Shown: positions 43,528-52,685 of the stretch, one piece after another
Layout of the letters: each line of letters opens with the position of its first letter
How positions within the stretch are numbered: position 1 is the first letter of the stretch
DNA from: Prevotella sp.
GTDB taxonomy: Bacteria > Bacteroidota > Bacteroidia > Bacteroidales > Bacteroidaceae
NCBI GenBank assembly: GCA_017442825.1
Contig: JAFRYZ010000003.1
Span: 62,001-126,000 of the forward strand
Reading direction: 5' to 3'
DNA: 64,000 nucleotides
Translations under genes and position numbers: made by a program
The notes under the pieces: generated by a model
Told to the model about the DNA's origin: nothing
What the model saw: the letters and a program-made list of their open reading frames with translations, nothing else
The model's database searches: none

Positions 43528-44150
43528 AAGAAGACAAAATAACCATTATCGGTATTGCCGGCGGAACGGGTTCCGGCAAGACCACTGTCGTTCAGAAAAT
43601 TGTAGAGTCATTGCCGCCGCATTATGTGGCAGTTGTTCCCCTTGATTCCTATTACAACGACACTACGGGGATGACCGACGAGGAGCGGAAAGCCATCAAC
43701 TTCGACCATCCTGACGCATTCGACTGGAAACTGCTCTATCATCAACTCAACGAATTGCGCCATGCTAAGGCAATAGAGCAACCTACGTATTCGTATGTGT
43801 TGAGCAACCGTTTGCCAGAGACAATTCATGTGGAACCGAAGCCGGTCATCATCATCGAAGGTATCATGACGCTCATCAACAAGAAACTACGCGACCTGAT
43901 GGACTTGAAAATCTTTGTCGATACCGATCCTGACGAGCGTCTTATCCGTAATATTCAGCGTGATACCATCGACCGCGGACGCACCGTCTCCATGGTCGTC
44001 GAACGCTACCTGAGCGTGCTAAAACCTATGCACGAACAGTTTATAGAACCCACCAAGCGCTATGCCGACCTCATCATTCCACAAGGTGGCGAAAACAAAC
44101 GTGGCATCGGCATCCTCTGTAAATATATTGAAGGATTGGTACCGAAGTAA
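43524..44150 (+). CDS. udk: Uridine kinase
   Basis: Phosphorylates uridine and cytidine in pyrimidine salvage. P-loop GGTGSGKT at 13-20, LDSYYNDTTGMT, NFDHPDAFDW for nucleoside binding, and RNIQRDTIDRGR in the lid. Length 208 is standard. It is the last gene of the three-gene overlap unit after the secreted nuclease, which makes sense if nucleosides from digested nucleic acid are salvaged. Confidence 0.95.
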   Translation: MKEDKITIIGIAGGTGSGKTTVVQKIVESLPPHYVAVVPLDSYYNDTTGMTDEERKAINFDHPDAFDWKLLYHQLNELRHAKAIEQPTYSYVLSNRLPETIHVEPKPVIIIEGIMTLINKKLRDLMDLKIFVDTDPDERLIRNIQRDTIDRGRTVSMVVERYLSVLKPMHEQFIEPTKRYADLIIPQGGENKRGIGILCKYIEGLVPK

Positions 44151-44168
44151 AGGTTGAGAGTTTAAAGT

Positions 44169-44816
44169 TTAATCTACAATCACAGCATCTTCGATGGTGG
44201 TGTTATTTTCTTGTTCCATCGCTGAGGTTTTTTCTTGTTCCAACAGGAACTTCTTCCGTGCACGGAAGATGGAGAAGGCATTCACACATTCTACAACACC
44301 AAAGACCATCAATGCCCATCCGATAATCTTCAAGGGTAGGGTAGCGGTCTCCATAGGCTTGGCAACCACGAGGATGCCTATGCCTAAGAGGATGGTGGAA
44401 AACAGCCAGTAGATGATGGGAATGCTCCAAAAACGGCGTGACATAAACAAGTTGAAGAGTTGGCTGGCTGCCCCTAGTATCAACATCGCACCTAAAACAT
44501 AAGTTACACCGATAAGCAGGTCGGTAGGCATTACCATGAGGATGATGCCGAGCAACATACTTCCCACGCCGATAAACGGGAAAATTGGACTGTGGCGCCG
44601 TATCTCGTTGCCAGTTTGGTCAAAAGTATAAGGCGAACGGGCTATTTCCCGCTTCTCGTAATAATATACGATGACGGAGATGAGGCCCGATAAGAAGAAC
44701 AAAATGCCGGCGGCAATGGTCATCCAGCGCATAGTATCTTCTCGGTATTTTACCAGCAGAACGCCCACGATAATGGCAACGACAGCACGTAGCAACGAAC
44801 TTTGTAATACTTTCAT
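44169..44816 (-). CDS. HdeD/DUF308-like membrane protein
   Basis: Six hydrophobic segments in pairs with the repeated IGVxLLxxPxxxL pattern (LLIGVTYVLGAMLILGAASQ and LLGIGILVVAKP). The 215-residue product starts at MKVLQSSLLR (44816), 25 bases from CAAAGCTA (minus TAGCTTTG, 44841-44848). HdeD relatives are linked with acid or membrane stress; function here is unproven. It has a hydrophilic charged C-terminus. Confidence 0.75.
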   Translation of the reverse strand: MKVLQSSLLRAVVAIIVGVLLVKYREDTMRWMTIAAGILFFLSGLISVIVYYYEKREIARSPYTFDQTGNEIRRHSPIFPFIGVGSMLLGIILMVMPTDLLIGVTYVLGAMLILGAASQLFNLFMSRRFWSIPIIYWLFSTILLGIGILVVAKPMETATLPLKIIGWALMVFGVVECVNAFSIFRARKKFLLEQEKTSAMEQENNTTIEDAVIVD

Positions 44817-44998
44817 ACTCTTTTTGTTGTTAATTTTTGGCAAAGCTACAAACAATCTGTCACAATGACAAATTTTTTCCTTAATTATTGCAGCCAATCT
44901 TGTTTAAAGAGCTAATAGTTTGACCAACAGAATGACGACAAACCTTTTTCCGTAACGTCTTTATACAAAGTATAAAGCAACAAAACAATAGAAACATT

Positions 44999-46369
44999 AT
45001 GAAAGAAAAAGCGATGAACTTGAAGTTGGTGGTGCGCCCCATAGTGGGATGCCTCACCCATTCCCATTTCTGGGAAGGTCCCTGTCGTGCAGGGTATGCA
45101 AAGGATATGACTCCCGAGGCTGAGGCGGCAGCAGCTGATAAGGCTTTTGCCGATGCCGTGGAGACGTTGAAGGGTGCAACACCAGAGATAGAGATGCTGC
45201 CGGCAGTCGATGCCCGCTATGATGAGCGGTTTCTTGTTGAGCGCGATGTCTATGAGAAGATAGAAGATCGCCTGGATGAGGTAGATTTCTTCCTCTGCAT
45301 GAACTGGCGCATTCCAAAACTGGAACGCTATCGCAAGCCCGTAGTCATCTTGCAGAACGGCAACGAAGGCATCGACTTCGGAGCCTATTGTCGTAGTATC
45401 GGTATCGAGGCTTACGTCTGCATGGATTTGAAAGACCTCAACGAGATTGCCCATATCCTGTGGGTGCGCAAGGTGGTAGCCAACACGCGTGCGTTGGTGC
45501 TGACCCACGGTTCTATGCCTACTTTCGGTCTGCAAAGTGTCATCCGCGATCCCGAACTCATCCGTTCTCGTTACGGTATGGAGATTGTTAAACTGCCCTT
45601 CCGCGACATCTTTAAATACATGGACGAGGTGACCGACGAGGAGGCGCGTCCTATTGCCGAAAAGATCATAGGTGGATCCTTGGAGACGAAGGTCAACAAA
45701 GACTGGTTCATTAACGACGTTAAATACTATCTGGCAGCCAAGAAGATGATGGACGTCTATGACTGCAATGCCTTCTCTACAGCTTGCCATGAACTATGTA
45801 CGAGTGAGATTCCGCAACAGCGAAAGTTCACACCTTGTATGTGCCACTCGTTGCTGAAGGACGAAGGCTATCCCAGCGGTTGTGAGGAAGACCTGAATGC
45901 CCTGTTAGCGATGACTATCATGCAGGCAGCCGCCATGCGTCCGGCTTTCATGGGCAATCCGAATATGGAGACCGATGAGTTGCTGCGCATTCACCATGCC
46001 GTGCCTGCCCTCTGCATGAATGGCTATGGCACAAAGCCGCTGAAGTATAAGTTGTGGGCATTCACCGGACAGGGCTTCGGTGGTAAGTTGCAGGTAGATT
46101 TCACCGAGAACGACGAGCAGTATATTACCTTGGGACGCTTTAATCCTATGGCAGATACCATCAGCATCAAGCGTGGAGAAGTCATCAAGTCTGAGTTCGA
46201 TGCTGTTTATTGTTCACCTTATTATTATATCAAGATGAACGATGCCCGTGGTTTCATGCATCAGTTGGCAGGCTTCGGTCACCATCAGGTGCTCATCTTC
46301 GGCGACTATACCAAGATGCTGCATCAGATTGGTGAGGTAATGGGATTCAAAGTGCTTGAACACAAGTAA
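44999..46369 (+). CDS. L-fucose/L-arabinose isomerase-family protein
   Basis: The 456-residue protein has the three-layer FucI/AraA fold features, with GNEGIDFGAY near 115, the CHELCTSEIPQQRKFTPCMCHSLLKDEGYPSGCEEDLNALL metal-site region near 260-300 and a C-terminal HHQVLIFGDY. Such proteins isomerise aldoses to ketoses, but distant members have unknown substrates. It stands alone without kinase or aldolase genes, so the substrate cannot be named. ATG at 45014 is an alternative start. Confidence 0.7.
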   Translation: MKEKAMNLKLVVRPIVGCLTHSHFWEGPCRAGYAKDMTPEAEAAAADKAFADAVETLKGATPEIEMLPAVDARYDERFLVERDVYEKIEDRLDEVDFFLCMNWRIPKLERYRKPVVILQNGNEGIDFGAYCRSIGIEAYVCMDLKDLNEIAHILWVRKVVANTRALVLTHGSMPTFGLQSVIRDPELIRSRYGMEIVKLPFRDIFKYMDEVTDEEARPIAEKIIGGSLETKVNKDWFINDVKYYLAAKKMMDVYDCNAFSTACHELCTSEIPQQRKFTPCMCHSLLKDEGYPSGCEEDLNALLAMTIMQAAAMRPAFMGNPNMETDELLRIHHAVPALCMNGYGTKPLKYKLWAFTGQGFGGKLQVDFTENDEQYITLGRFNPMADTISIKRGEVIKSEFDAVYCSPYYYIKMNDARGFMHQLAGFGHHQVLIFGDYTKMLHQIGEVMGFKVLEHK

Positions 46370-46421
46370 TTGACCATTCTTACTTTGGCAAGCGCTTCGC
46401 GATTAGACAATTAACGATCAA

Positions 46422-47480
46422 GTGATTTATCTCAATAACGCAGCAACCAGTTATCCCAAGCCGCTATCGGTCGTTGAGGCTGTGAAGGCGGCGTTGACTC
46501 AACCGCCTGTGAGTTCCCTGCGTAGCAACGTATCGGCACAAGATGACGTGCTCACGCAGTTACGGCAGTCGTTGGGACGGTTGTTCCATATTGCCGATTG
46601 GGAGCGAATCTTCTTTTGTAGCAGTGCCACCGATGCCCTCAACCGTTTGTTGGGCGGACGTTCGTGGAAGGAATGCGAATATGATGCAGGCAGTCACAAC
46701 AGCGTGTTGCGTCCGTTGGCAAACCATGTCCTTGTCAGCGACGATGCAGATTGCGGTATTGTCATCTGCAATCATTGTTCCAATGTGACGGGTGAGATAG
46801 CCGACGTGCAGCAAGCATGCAGGAAAGCCCATGACGAAGGTAAGTTGTTCCTGCTCGATGTGGCGCAGAGTGCAGGCTGCATCCCTGTCGATGTCGATGG
46901 GTGGGACGTTGACCTGCTGGCGTTTACCGGTCATAAGTCTTTGTTAGGTCCTATGGGAACGGGCGGCTATTATGTCCGACGGGGTATAGACCTGCGTCCT
47001 ACACAATTTGGCGGTACGGGTCGAGACAGCAGTACAATAACCTATGCCGATAGTGATTGGGAGTATGAGGTGGGCACGCAGAACATGCCAGGATTGGCAG
47101 GACTGAAAGCCGGAGTCGATTATGTACTGCGACGCGGAGTGGAGAACATCTTCCAGCAGGAACAACAGTTGACACAATGGCTCATTAAAGCTTTGCAGAA
47201 TCTTCCTAAAGTTCAACTGTATATCCCCTCAACCCTCCACTCTCAGGGCCCTGTTGTCAGTTTCAATATCGATGGCCTTCGTCCTTCTGATGTGGGCTAT
47301 ATCTTGCAAAACAGTTACGATATTACCGTTCGAACAGGTCTGCATTGTTCGCCGCTCATCCACCGCAAGTTAGGCACTGAGCCATATGGTACCATCAGAG
47401 TGTCGCTCTCCGATTTCACCACGCAGCAAGATCTGCAAGCGCTGGTCGATGCCGTCCACGAAATCGCTCACAGTTTTTAA
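46422..47480 (+). CDS. Class V aminotransferase, cysteine desulfurase-like
   Basis: PLP enzyme of the SufS/CsdA type: YLNNAATSYPKP at the start, FCSSATDALNRLL, LLDVAQSAGCIPVDVD, the PLP lysine in FTGHKSLLGPMG (K172), and C309 in RTGLHCSPLIHRKLG, which matches the SufS active-site cysteine. The start is GTG at 46422. Sulfur mobilisation is likely; no suf genes are adjacent, so it may be a selenocysteine lyase or a specialised desulfurase. Confidence 0.85.
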   Translation: MIYLNNAATSYPKPLSVVEAVKAALTQPPVSSLRSNVSAQDDVLTQLRQSLGRLFHIADWERIFFCSSATDALNRLLGGRSWKECEYDAGSHNSVLRPLANHVLVSDDADCGIVICNHCSNVTGEIADVQQACRKAHDEGKLFLLDVAQSAGCIPVDVDGWDVDLLAFTGHKSLLGPMGTGGYYVRRGIDLRPTQFGGTGRDSSTITYADSDWEYEVGTQNMPGLAGLKAGVDYVLRRGVENIFQQEQQLTQWLIKALQNLPKVQLYIPSTLHSQGPVVSFNIDGLRPSDVGYILQNSYDITVRTGLHCSPLIHRKLGTEPYGTIRVSLSDFTTQQDLQALVDAVHEIAHSF

Positions 47481-47499
47481 TCATGAACTCAAGTTTCGG

Positions 47500-47625
47500 A
47501 AGTTAAAGGGAAGTTAGCCGCAAACCTATCGTCCAAGCGGCATTAGCCGCGATAACTTCCAAGCCCCAAAGGGCGATAACTCCCAGCCGCGAAGCGGTAT
47601 AACTCCCTTTCCATCCGTAAGTTGA
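47500..47625. repeat. Imperfect repeats with GATAACTYCC units
   Basis: Units like GCGATAACTTCCAAGCC, GCGATAACTCCCAGCC and GGTATAACTCCC recur, with short GC-rich palindromes (GCCGCGAAGCGG, GCCCCAAAGGGC) between them. No gene is seen in this 178-base gap. Confidence 0.6.
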
Positions 47626-47658
47626 GCAACAGGCGAAACTTAAAATATGTATTAAATA

Positions 47659-47943
47659 ATGACCATCACCAACATCACCCGTTCGCCTGAACCTTGTACA
47701 GAGGCAGGCTGGCTGGCTTTCCAATACCATTTGGAACAGCCCGTAAGCCGTGAGTTCATCACAGGACTTCGTCCGTTGGGTACCCTCGTTTTCTTGGAAG
47801 CCCTCCAACAGCCGTTCTTTAAGGTAGAGAACGAACACTATATGATCAAAGGTTTGCTGCATGATACCAGCATACGTGTTGCCGTACATGGCGACCACCA
47901 AGACGAACAAATCCCCATCAAAGACTTGATAGCACGATTATGA
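47659..47943 (+). CDS. Small conserved-looking protein of unknown function
   Basis: A 94-residue soluble protein (TITNITRSPEPCTEAGWLAF...) with no recognised domain. It overlaps the next gene by four bases (ATGA), which supports it as real and suggests coupled translation with the histidine phosphatase. Confidence 0.6.
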   Translation: MTITNITRSPEPCTEAGWLAFQYHLEQPVSREFITGLRPLGTLVFLEALQQPFFKVENEHYMIKGLLHDTSIRVAVHGDHQDEQIPIKDLIARL

Positions 47944-48458
47944 ATCCTTCGAAAACCATCTTATATTTGGTGCGCCACGGAGAAACCGTTGATAACGAGC
48001 GCCAGATCATGCAAGGACAGACACAGGGCGAACTGAATGCTACGGGTGTCCGCCAGGCCGAGATGTTGCGTGACCAACTGAGCCATGAAGAAATCGATGT
48101 TTTTGTGTCGAGCGACCTGAAACGTTCCATTGATACCTGTCGTATCATTGCAGAACCGCACGGCAAGGAGGTGCTGACGACGCCCTTATTGCGTGAACGC
48201 GACTGGGGCGGTTTTACCGGACGCTACATTCCAGACCTGAAAGACGAGGTGTGGCCCGACGATATCGAGTCGCTCGATGCCCTGAAAGAACGTGCAGGAA
48301 AAATCCTCGCTTTTCTCCGCGAACAGTTCCCCTCCCAAGCGGTGCTTGCCGTAGGGCACGGCATCATCAACAAAGCCATTCAAGCCGTCTATTACGACAA
48401 ACAAATGAACGAAGTCAAACGGATGGAGAATGGTGAAATACGTGTGTTGGAATTATAA
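47940..48458 (+). CDS. Histidine phosphatase family protein (GpmB/CobC-like)
   Basis: Phosphatase or mutase with the LVRHGET motif (R12, H13), SSDLKRSIDTCRII, RERDWGGFTG and the second histidine in AVGHGIINKAI. At 172 residues it is a minimal single domain; the substrate is unknown. It follows the small gene with an ATGA overlap and ends before a strong hairpin. Confidence 0.85.
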   Translation: MNPSKTILYLVRHGETVDNERQIMQGQTQGELNATGVRQAEMLRDQLSHEEIDVFVSSDLKRSIDTCRIIAEPHGKEVLTTPLLRERDWGGFTGRYIPDLKDEVWPDDIESLDALKERAGKILAFLREQFPSQAVLAVGHGIINKAIQAVYYDKQMNEVKRMENGEIRVLEL

Positions 48459-48480
48459 GATAACAAAAGAATATTCAACA

Positions 48481-48509
48481 AAAAAAGTCAGCTGCTAGCT
48501 GACTTTTTT
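48481..48509. terminator. Bidirectional terminator
   Basis: A perfect 13-bp stem, AAAAAAGTCAGCT and its complement, with loop GCT, between the convergent phosphatase and repeat-protein genes; A and T runs serve both directions. Confidence 0.9.
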
Positions 48510-48529
48510 TATTCTCCGTTTCATTTTGA

Positions 48530-49633
48530 TTAGCGTCTGCCACCGAAGTGTCCGCCGCCACCGCCACGGCTTCCGCCGCCAGAGTGACCACCGCCTCCGA
48601 AGGAACGGCTGCCGCCACCGCTGGAGAAACCTCCAGAATGACCGCCGAAAGAGCGGCTACCGCCAGAGAAGCTTCCGCTGGGGCGAGAATAGGATGACGA
48701 ACCGCTGCCAAACGAACGGCTACCGCTGGATGAGCTGCCGAAGGAACGGCTACCGCCGGAATAGCTGCCGCTGGGACGAGAGTAGGAAGATGAACCACTA
48801 CCGAAGGTGCGTCCGCTGGTTGATGAACCGCTGCCAAAGCTGCGTCCTTCTCTTGACGAGCCACTACCGAAGGTACGTCCGCTGGTAGATGAACTGCTAC
48901 CGAAGGTGCGTCCGCTGGTTGATGAACCGCTGCCAAAGCTGCGTCCTTCTCTTGAAGAACCGCTACCGAAGGAACGTCCGTTGGTGCCCTCCTGTGTTAC
49001 CGTCTGGCGGGTAGAGCTTCCGCGTCCTGGATTGGTGCGCATGTTGCCGAAGGTACGTCCGCTGCTGTTGCCGCGGTTGTCGTATCCTCTGCTGCCTCCG
49101 TTATTACCGAAGCTGCCTCCGCGATGATGGTCGCGCATGCCGACGTGGCTGCCTTGCGGACGGTGTGGACCGAAGGTACGTCCGTGGTACCATGAGCGTC
49201 CGTGGTTGTTGTGCCAAGCATGTCCGCCACGATAGGTGTGCCAGAAGTGAGGGCGTCCGAAGTAGAAGTAGTCGCGATACGGGTAGCGGGCATAGATGCC
49301 GAAGTGCCAGTAGCCAGCATCCCAGTAGAGCGGACGGTAGAAGTAGGTAGCTGCGCAGTAAGCTGTATACTGCCAGTCGAAGAGGATGTAGCTCAAATCG
49401 AGATTACGGCGAGTCCAGTATGTTCCATAAAGGTCGTCGCGTGTGTTGATGCTCATCAGATAGTCGAGGTTCACCTCGTAGGCAGCTTCGTACTGCTGTT
49501 CGGTGAGGTTCAGCTCGTAAGCCATCTTGTCGGTGAGGAACAGAGCCTGCTGGCGAGCCTGCTCGTAACTCATAGCGTTGGCTGATACTGTCATTGTGAA
49601 CAGTGCGGTCAGCATGATAATCAACTTCTTCAT
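48530..49633 (-). CDS. Secreted Ser/Gly/Arg-rich repeat protein
   Basis: Signal peptide (cleavage near SANA/M), then a 100-residue domain with helices (SYEQARQQALFLTDKMAYEL) and an aromatic part. From about residue 150 it becomes a low-complexity Gly/Ser/Arg region, with 10-13-residue repeats such as GRSFGSGSS and GRTFGSGSS between about 215 and 330, ending in (G)nHFGGRR. The basic, disordered tail would suit binding to acidic polymers such as DNA, RNA or capsule. The family is not recognised. The repeats are nearly identical in DNA and thus prone to copy-number change. Confidence 0.75.
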   Translation of the reverse strand: MKKLIIMLTALFTMTVSANAMSYEQARQQALFLTDKMAYELNLTEQQYEAAYEVNLDYLMSINTRDDLYGTYWTRRNLDLSYILFDWQYTAYCAATYFYRPLYWDAGYWHFGIYARYPYRDYFYFGRPHFWHTYRGGHAWHNNHGRSWYHGRTFGPHRPQGSHVGMRDHHRGGSFGNNGGSRGYDNRGNSSGRTFGNMRTNPGRGSSTRQTVTQEGTNGRSFGSGSSREGRSFGSGSSTSGRTFGSSSSTSGRTFGSGSSREGRSFGSGSSTSGRTFGSGSSSYSRPSGSYSGGSRSFGSSSSGSRSFGSGSSSYSRPSGSFSGGSRSFGGHSGGFSSGGGSRSFGGGGHSGGGSRGGGGGHFGGRR

Positions 49634-49732
49634 AATCGTATTCTTTTATAGTTATTATTATGTTTCTTCAATTTCAGACCTTCGTCTTCAATCTTTTCCT
49701 TCTTTCACGATGCAAAATTGCAAAGAAATAAC

Positions 49733-49740
49733 TACCTTTG
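49733..49740 (+). promoter_or_regulatory. Possible -7 box upstream of the wzi-like gene
   Basis: TACCTTTG at 49733-49740, 138 bases before the start; the -33 box is not clear. A palindromic AT stretch (TTATATTATATATAATAA region, about 49849-49866) lies closer to the start. Confidence 0.4.
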
Positions 49741-49877
49741 CAAAGGATTTTCCCTAAACAGGAGGGGATTTTCCCTATAACTTCATTTGGGAAGGAAAGG
49801 GCGTTTAAGGAGCCCGTACAATAAAACGGGTCAACTTCTCGTTATACTTATATTATATATAATAAGTACGTACGCGT

Positions 49878-51467
49878 ATGAATAAATTCTTACTGCTCAT
49901 CGCTGCCTTGATGGTGACTACAAGCCTCTCAGCGCAATATGTCGAACCCGAACGGAAGGCGAAGCCGCTTCACCCCTTGGACAGTCTCGGCTATAAGGTG
50001 GAGATGCAGGGAAGCTTCTCGCATGGGAAGACGCCTTTGTGGATGAATGCCAACAAGTATGGCTTGAGCTCGCTGGACAAGGCTAACGGTTACCTGCGGG
50101 CTGCTGTAGAGCGTCCGCTGTCTGTCGATGACGATAGGAAGTGGGGCATCGGTTATGGACTCGACGTGGCGGCTGCCTTCAACTATACCAGTAAACTGAT
50201 TGTGCAGCAGGCTTATGCTGAGTTGCGTTGGTTGCATGGTACGCTGACCGTCGGTTCGAAAGAGCAGCCGATAGAACTGAAGAGTAACAGCTTGAGTTCC
50301 GGTTCACAGACGTTAGGCAAGAATGCCCGTCCTGTGCCGCAGGTGCGCCTCGCCCTTCCCAAGTATTGGACGATACCGCTGACCAAGGGCTGGCTGCACA
50401 TGAAGGGACACATCGCCTATGGTAGGATGACCGACGACAACTGGCAGCACGACTTCACTAACCGCCAGTCGAAATATGCCGAGAACGTGTTGTATCACAG
50501 CAAGGCAGGCTACCTGATGATTGGTAACCCTGAACGCTTCTTCCCTGTCTCTCTTGAATTGGGCCTGGAAATGGCTTGTACCTTTGGCGGCACGTCGTAT
50601 CTCTTCGACGGTCCGAATGGTGAGATGAGGGCAATCAAGGGCGGAACAGGCATCAAAGACTTCTGGAAAGCCTTCCTCCCGGGTGGTGCCGAGGTGATAG
50701 AAGAGGGTACCGTCTATCAGAATGCCGAAGGCAACCAGTTGGGTAGCTGGCTGGCACGCATCAACTACGATACCGAATGGTGGCGGCTGAGTGCCTATAT
50801 CGACAAGTTCTTTGAAGACCACTCGTCCATGCTCTTCCTCGACTACGACGGCTATGGCACGGGTGAGAACTGGGATGTGCATGAGCGGCGCCGCTATTTC
50901 ACCTATAAGTTCAAGGACTTTATGGTGGGTCTGGAGTTCAAGAAGAAGTACAACAGTTGGCTGACGGGCATCGTTTTCGAGTATCTCTATTCGAAGTATC
51001 AGAGCGGTCCCATCTATCACGACCATACGCAAGGGCGCCCCGACTCCCATATCTGCGGTATGGATAACTACTACAACCACTATATCTATACTGGGTGGCA
51101 GCATTGGGGACAGGTTATCGGCAACCCCTTGTATCGTTCTCCCATCTACAACGACGACGGTACTATCGAGGTGAAAGACAACCGCTTCATGGCACTTCAC
51201 CTCGGCGTTGAAGGACAACCTAACGAGAAGTTTGGCTATCGCGGTTTGGTGACCTATCAAGACGGACTTGGTACCTATATGAAACCCTATTACGACAAAC
51301 CCTACAACTTGAGTTTCTTGCTGGAGGGAACGTATAACTTCATCACTCGAAAGAAGTGGCTCAACGGTGTCAGCGTGAAAGCTGCTATGGGAGCAGATTT
51401 CGGCTCCATCCTGAACGGCAGAAACTATGGCTTACAGCTGACGGTAGCTAAATGTGGAATCTTTTGA
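49878..51467 (+). CDS. Capsule assembly Wzi-family outer membrane protein
   Basis: Signal peptide (SLSAQ/Y), then an outer-membrane beta-barrel with the Wzi-family pattern: MQGSFSHGKTPLWMNANKYGLSS, LTVGSKEQPIELKS, RPVPQVRLALPKYWTIPLTKGW and HLGVEGQPNEKFGYRGLVTYQDGLG. In E. coli, Wzi binds and organises capsule at the surface. The 529-residue length fits Bacteroidetes members. It precedes the polysaccharide genes, so a role in attachment of that polymer is likely. Confidence 0.88.
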   Translation: MNKFLLLIAALMVTTSLSAQYVEPERKAKPLHPLDSLGYKVEMQGSFSHGKTPLWMNANKYGLSSLDKANGYLRAAVERPLSVDDDRKWGIGYGLDVAAAFNYTSKLIVQQAYAELRWLHGTLTVGSKEQPIELKSNSLSSGSQTLGKNARPVPQVRLALPKYWTIPLTKGWLHMKGHIAYGRMTDDNWQHDFTNRQSKYAENVLYHSKAGYLMIGNPERFFPVSLELGLEMACTFGGTSYLFDGPNGEMRAIKGGTGIKDFWKAFLPGGAEVIEEGTVYQNAEGNQLGSWLARINYDTEWWRLSAYIDKFFEDHSSMLFLDYDGYGTGENWDVHERRRYFTYKFKDFMVGLEFKKKYNSWLTGIVFEYLYSKYQSGPIYHDHTQGRPDSHICGMDNYYNHYIYTGWQHWGQVIGNPLYRSPIYNDDGTIEVKDNRFMALHLGVEGQPNEKFGYRGLVTYQDGLGTYMKPYYDKPYNLSFLLEGTYNFITRKKWLNGVSVKAAMGADFGSILNGRNYGLQLTVAKCGIF

Positions 51468-51470
51468 TAA

Positions 51471-51923
51471 TTGAAGAAAATGAGAAAATATATATTATCC
51501 CTTTTATTGTTGACAGGTATGTTGCTCACCCTGTCGTCGTGTTCATGGTTTCATGGTGATGAGAGTGGAAAATTGGGTGGTTATTGGCACCTGACACGTA
51601 TCGACACCTTGGCGACGGGCGGCTATGCAGATCTGCATGAGGCTCCCCTCTTCTATGCTGTAGAAGGAGGCATCTTGGAAGTGCGCAATGTTGATAAAAA
51701 TGAGTTTCTGATGTTCCGCTACAATCATGTAGGCAACACCTTGTCGCTCTATGATGCGCGGTATAACGACCGTAATATTAGCGATGCTGCCATTGACGAT
51801 GTGGAAGTCCTACGCCCTTATGGTATCAACAAGTTGGAGGAATCATTTATCGTAGAAGAACTCAACGGCAACCACTTGGTCTTGCGGTCCGACCTGCTGA
51901 AACTGTATTTTGATAAGTTTTAG
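51471..51923 (+). CDS. Lipocalin-like lipoprotein
   Basis: Lipobox LSSC (C24 or so), then a single beta domain beginning GKLGGYWHLTRIDTLATGG and continuing in alternating strands to LRSDLLKLYFDKF. The GxW start is lipocalin-like. It begins four bases after the Wzi gene stop, so the two are co-transcribed and may act together at the outer membrane. Confidence 0.7.
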   Translation: MKKMRKYILSLLLLTGMLLTLSSCSWFHGDESGKLGGYWHLTRIDTLATGGYADLHEAPLFYAVEGGILEVRNVDKNEFLMFRYNHVGNTLSLYDARYNDRNISDAAIDDVEVLRPYGINKLEESFIVEELNGNHLVLRSDLLKLYFDKF

Positions 51924-51925
51924 TG

Positions 51926-51945
51926 CCTCCCCTAAACAGGGGAGG
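51926..51945. terminator. Hairpin between lipocalin-like gene and sugar transferase
   Basis: CCTCCCCT (51926-51933) and AGGGGAGG (51938-51945) with loop AAAC, three bases after the stop and between convergent genes. A second G-rich copy (TTAGGAGGGG) follows. Confidence 0.65.
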
Positions 51946-51956
51946 TTAGGAGGGGT

Positions 51957-52586
51957 CTAAAACTTCTTTCCGATAGCAATATTCAGGAAAGTATTGATGA
52001 GAATCTTGGTGTCGAACCACCAAGAATGGTGCTCCAAATAATAAAGGTCTAACTCCAAACGCTTCAACATCTTCTCCATCGTGTCCGTATAGCCGTTGTA
52101 GAGTGTCGCGTATGACGTTACACCCGGACGAATCTGGTACAGATAGGCATAGCGCGGGTCGCGTTCCATAATCTGGTCGATATAGAATTTGCGTTCCGGT
52201 CGAGGTCCGATGAATGCCATATCGCCCTTGAACACATTCCACAGCTGTGGCAACTCGTCCAAATGGTGGTCGCGCAAGAACTTGCCCACCTTCGTCACGC
52301 GAGTGTCGTTTTCGTGCTGATAGAGCGATTCCCCATTTTCTTCCGCATCGAGGCGCATGCTTCGGAACTTGTAGATATAGAACGGTTTGCCGAAGCGTCC
52401 AATGCGCTCCTGCTTAAAGATGGCAGAACCGCCGTCTTCCCTCTTGATGGCAATATAACAGATCAACATCAAGGGAGAGAAGACGATAAGAGAGAAAAAC
52501 GCCACGATACAATCGAGTACGCGCTTGATGCCGTGCTCGATTTTTTGAGTTCCCGTTTGTATATATGGTGAAGCTTCAGTCGCCAT
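51957..52586 (-). CDS. Initiating sugar phosphotransferase (PglC/WcaJ family)
   Basis: Transfers a phosphosugar from a nucleotide sugar to undecaprenyl phosphate as the first step of glycan assembly. The 209-residue protein has an N-terminal hydrophobic hairpin (KRVLDCIVAFFSLIVFSPLMLI), FKQERIGRFGKPFYIYKFRSM, the catalytic region DELPQLWNVFKGDMAFIGPRPE, and IRPGVTSYATLYNGYT. It lacks the four extra helices of long WcaJ/WbaP enzymes and so is the short, PglC-like form. Confidence 0.92.
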   Translation of the reverse strand: MATEASPYIQTGTQKIEHGIKRVLDCIVAFFSLIVFSPLMLICYIAIKREDGGSAIFKQERIGRFGKPFYIYKFRSMRLDAEENGESLYQHENDTRVTKVGKFLRDHHLDELPQLWNVFKGDMAFIGPRPERKFYIDQIMERDPRYAYLYQIRPGVTSYATLYNGYTDTMEKMLKRLELDLYYLEHHSWWFDTKILINTFLNIAIGKKF

Positions 52587-52685
52587 CTTTGAATTCTAAT
52601 CCGAAAGGATAACGTTTCGCAATGATATAATATTGTATAAGTAAGGTAAATTCCTCAAGTTTTTTTCTTATAACTATCAAAATGA

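Noticed and set aside
50313..51260. 315-codon frame opposite the Wzi-family gene
   Set aside because: Antisense shadow of a well-supported outer membrane protein gene.
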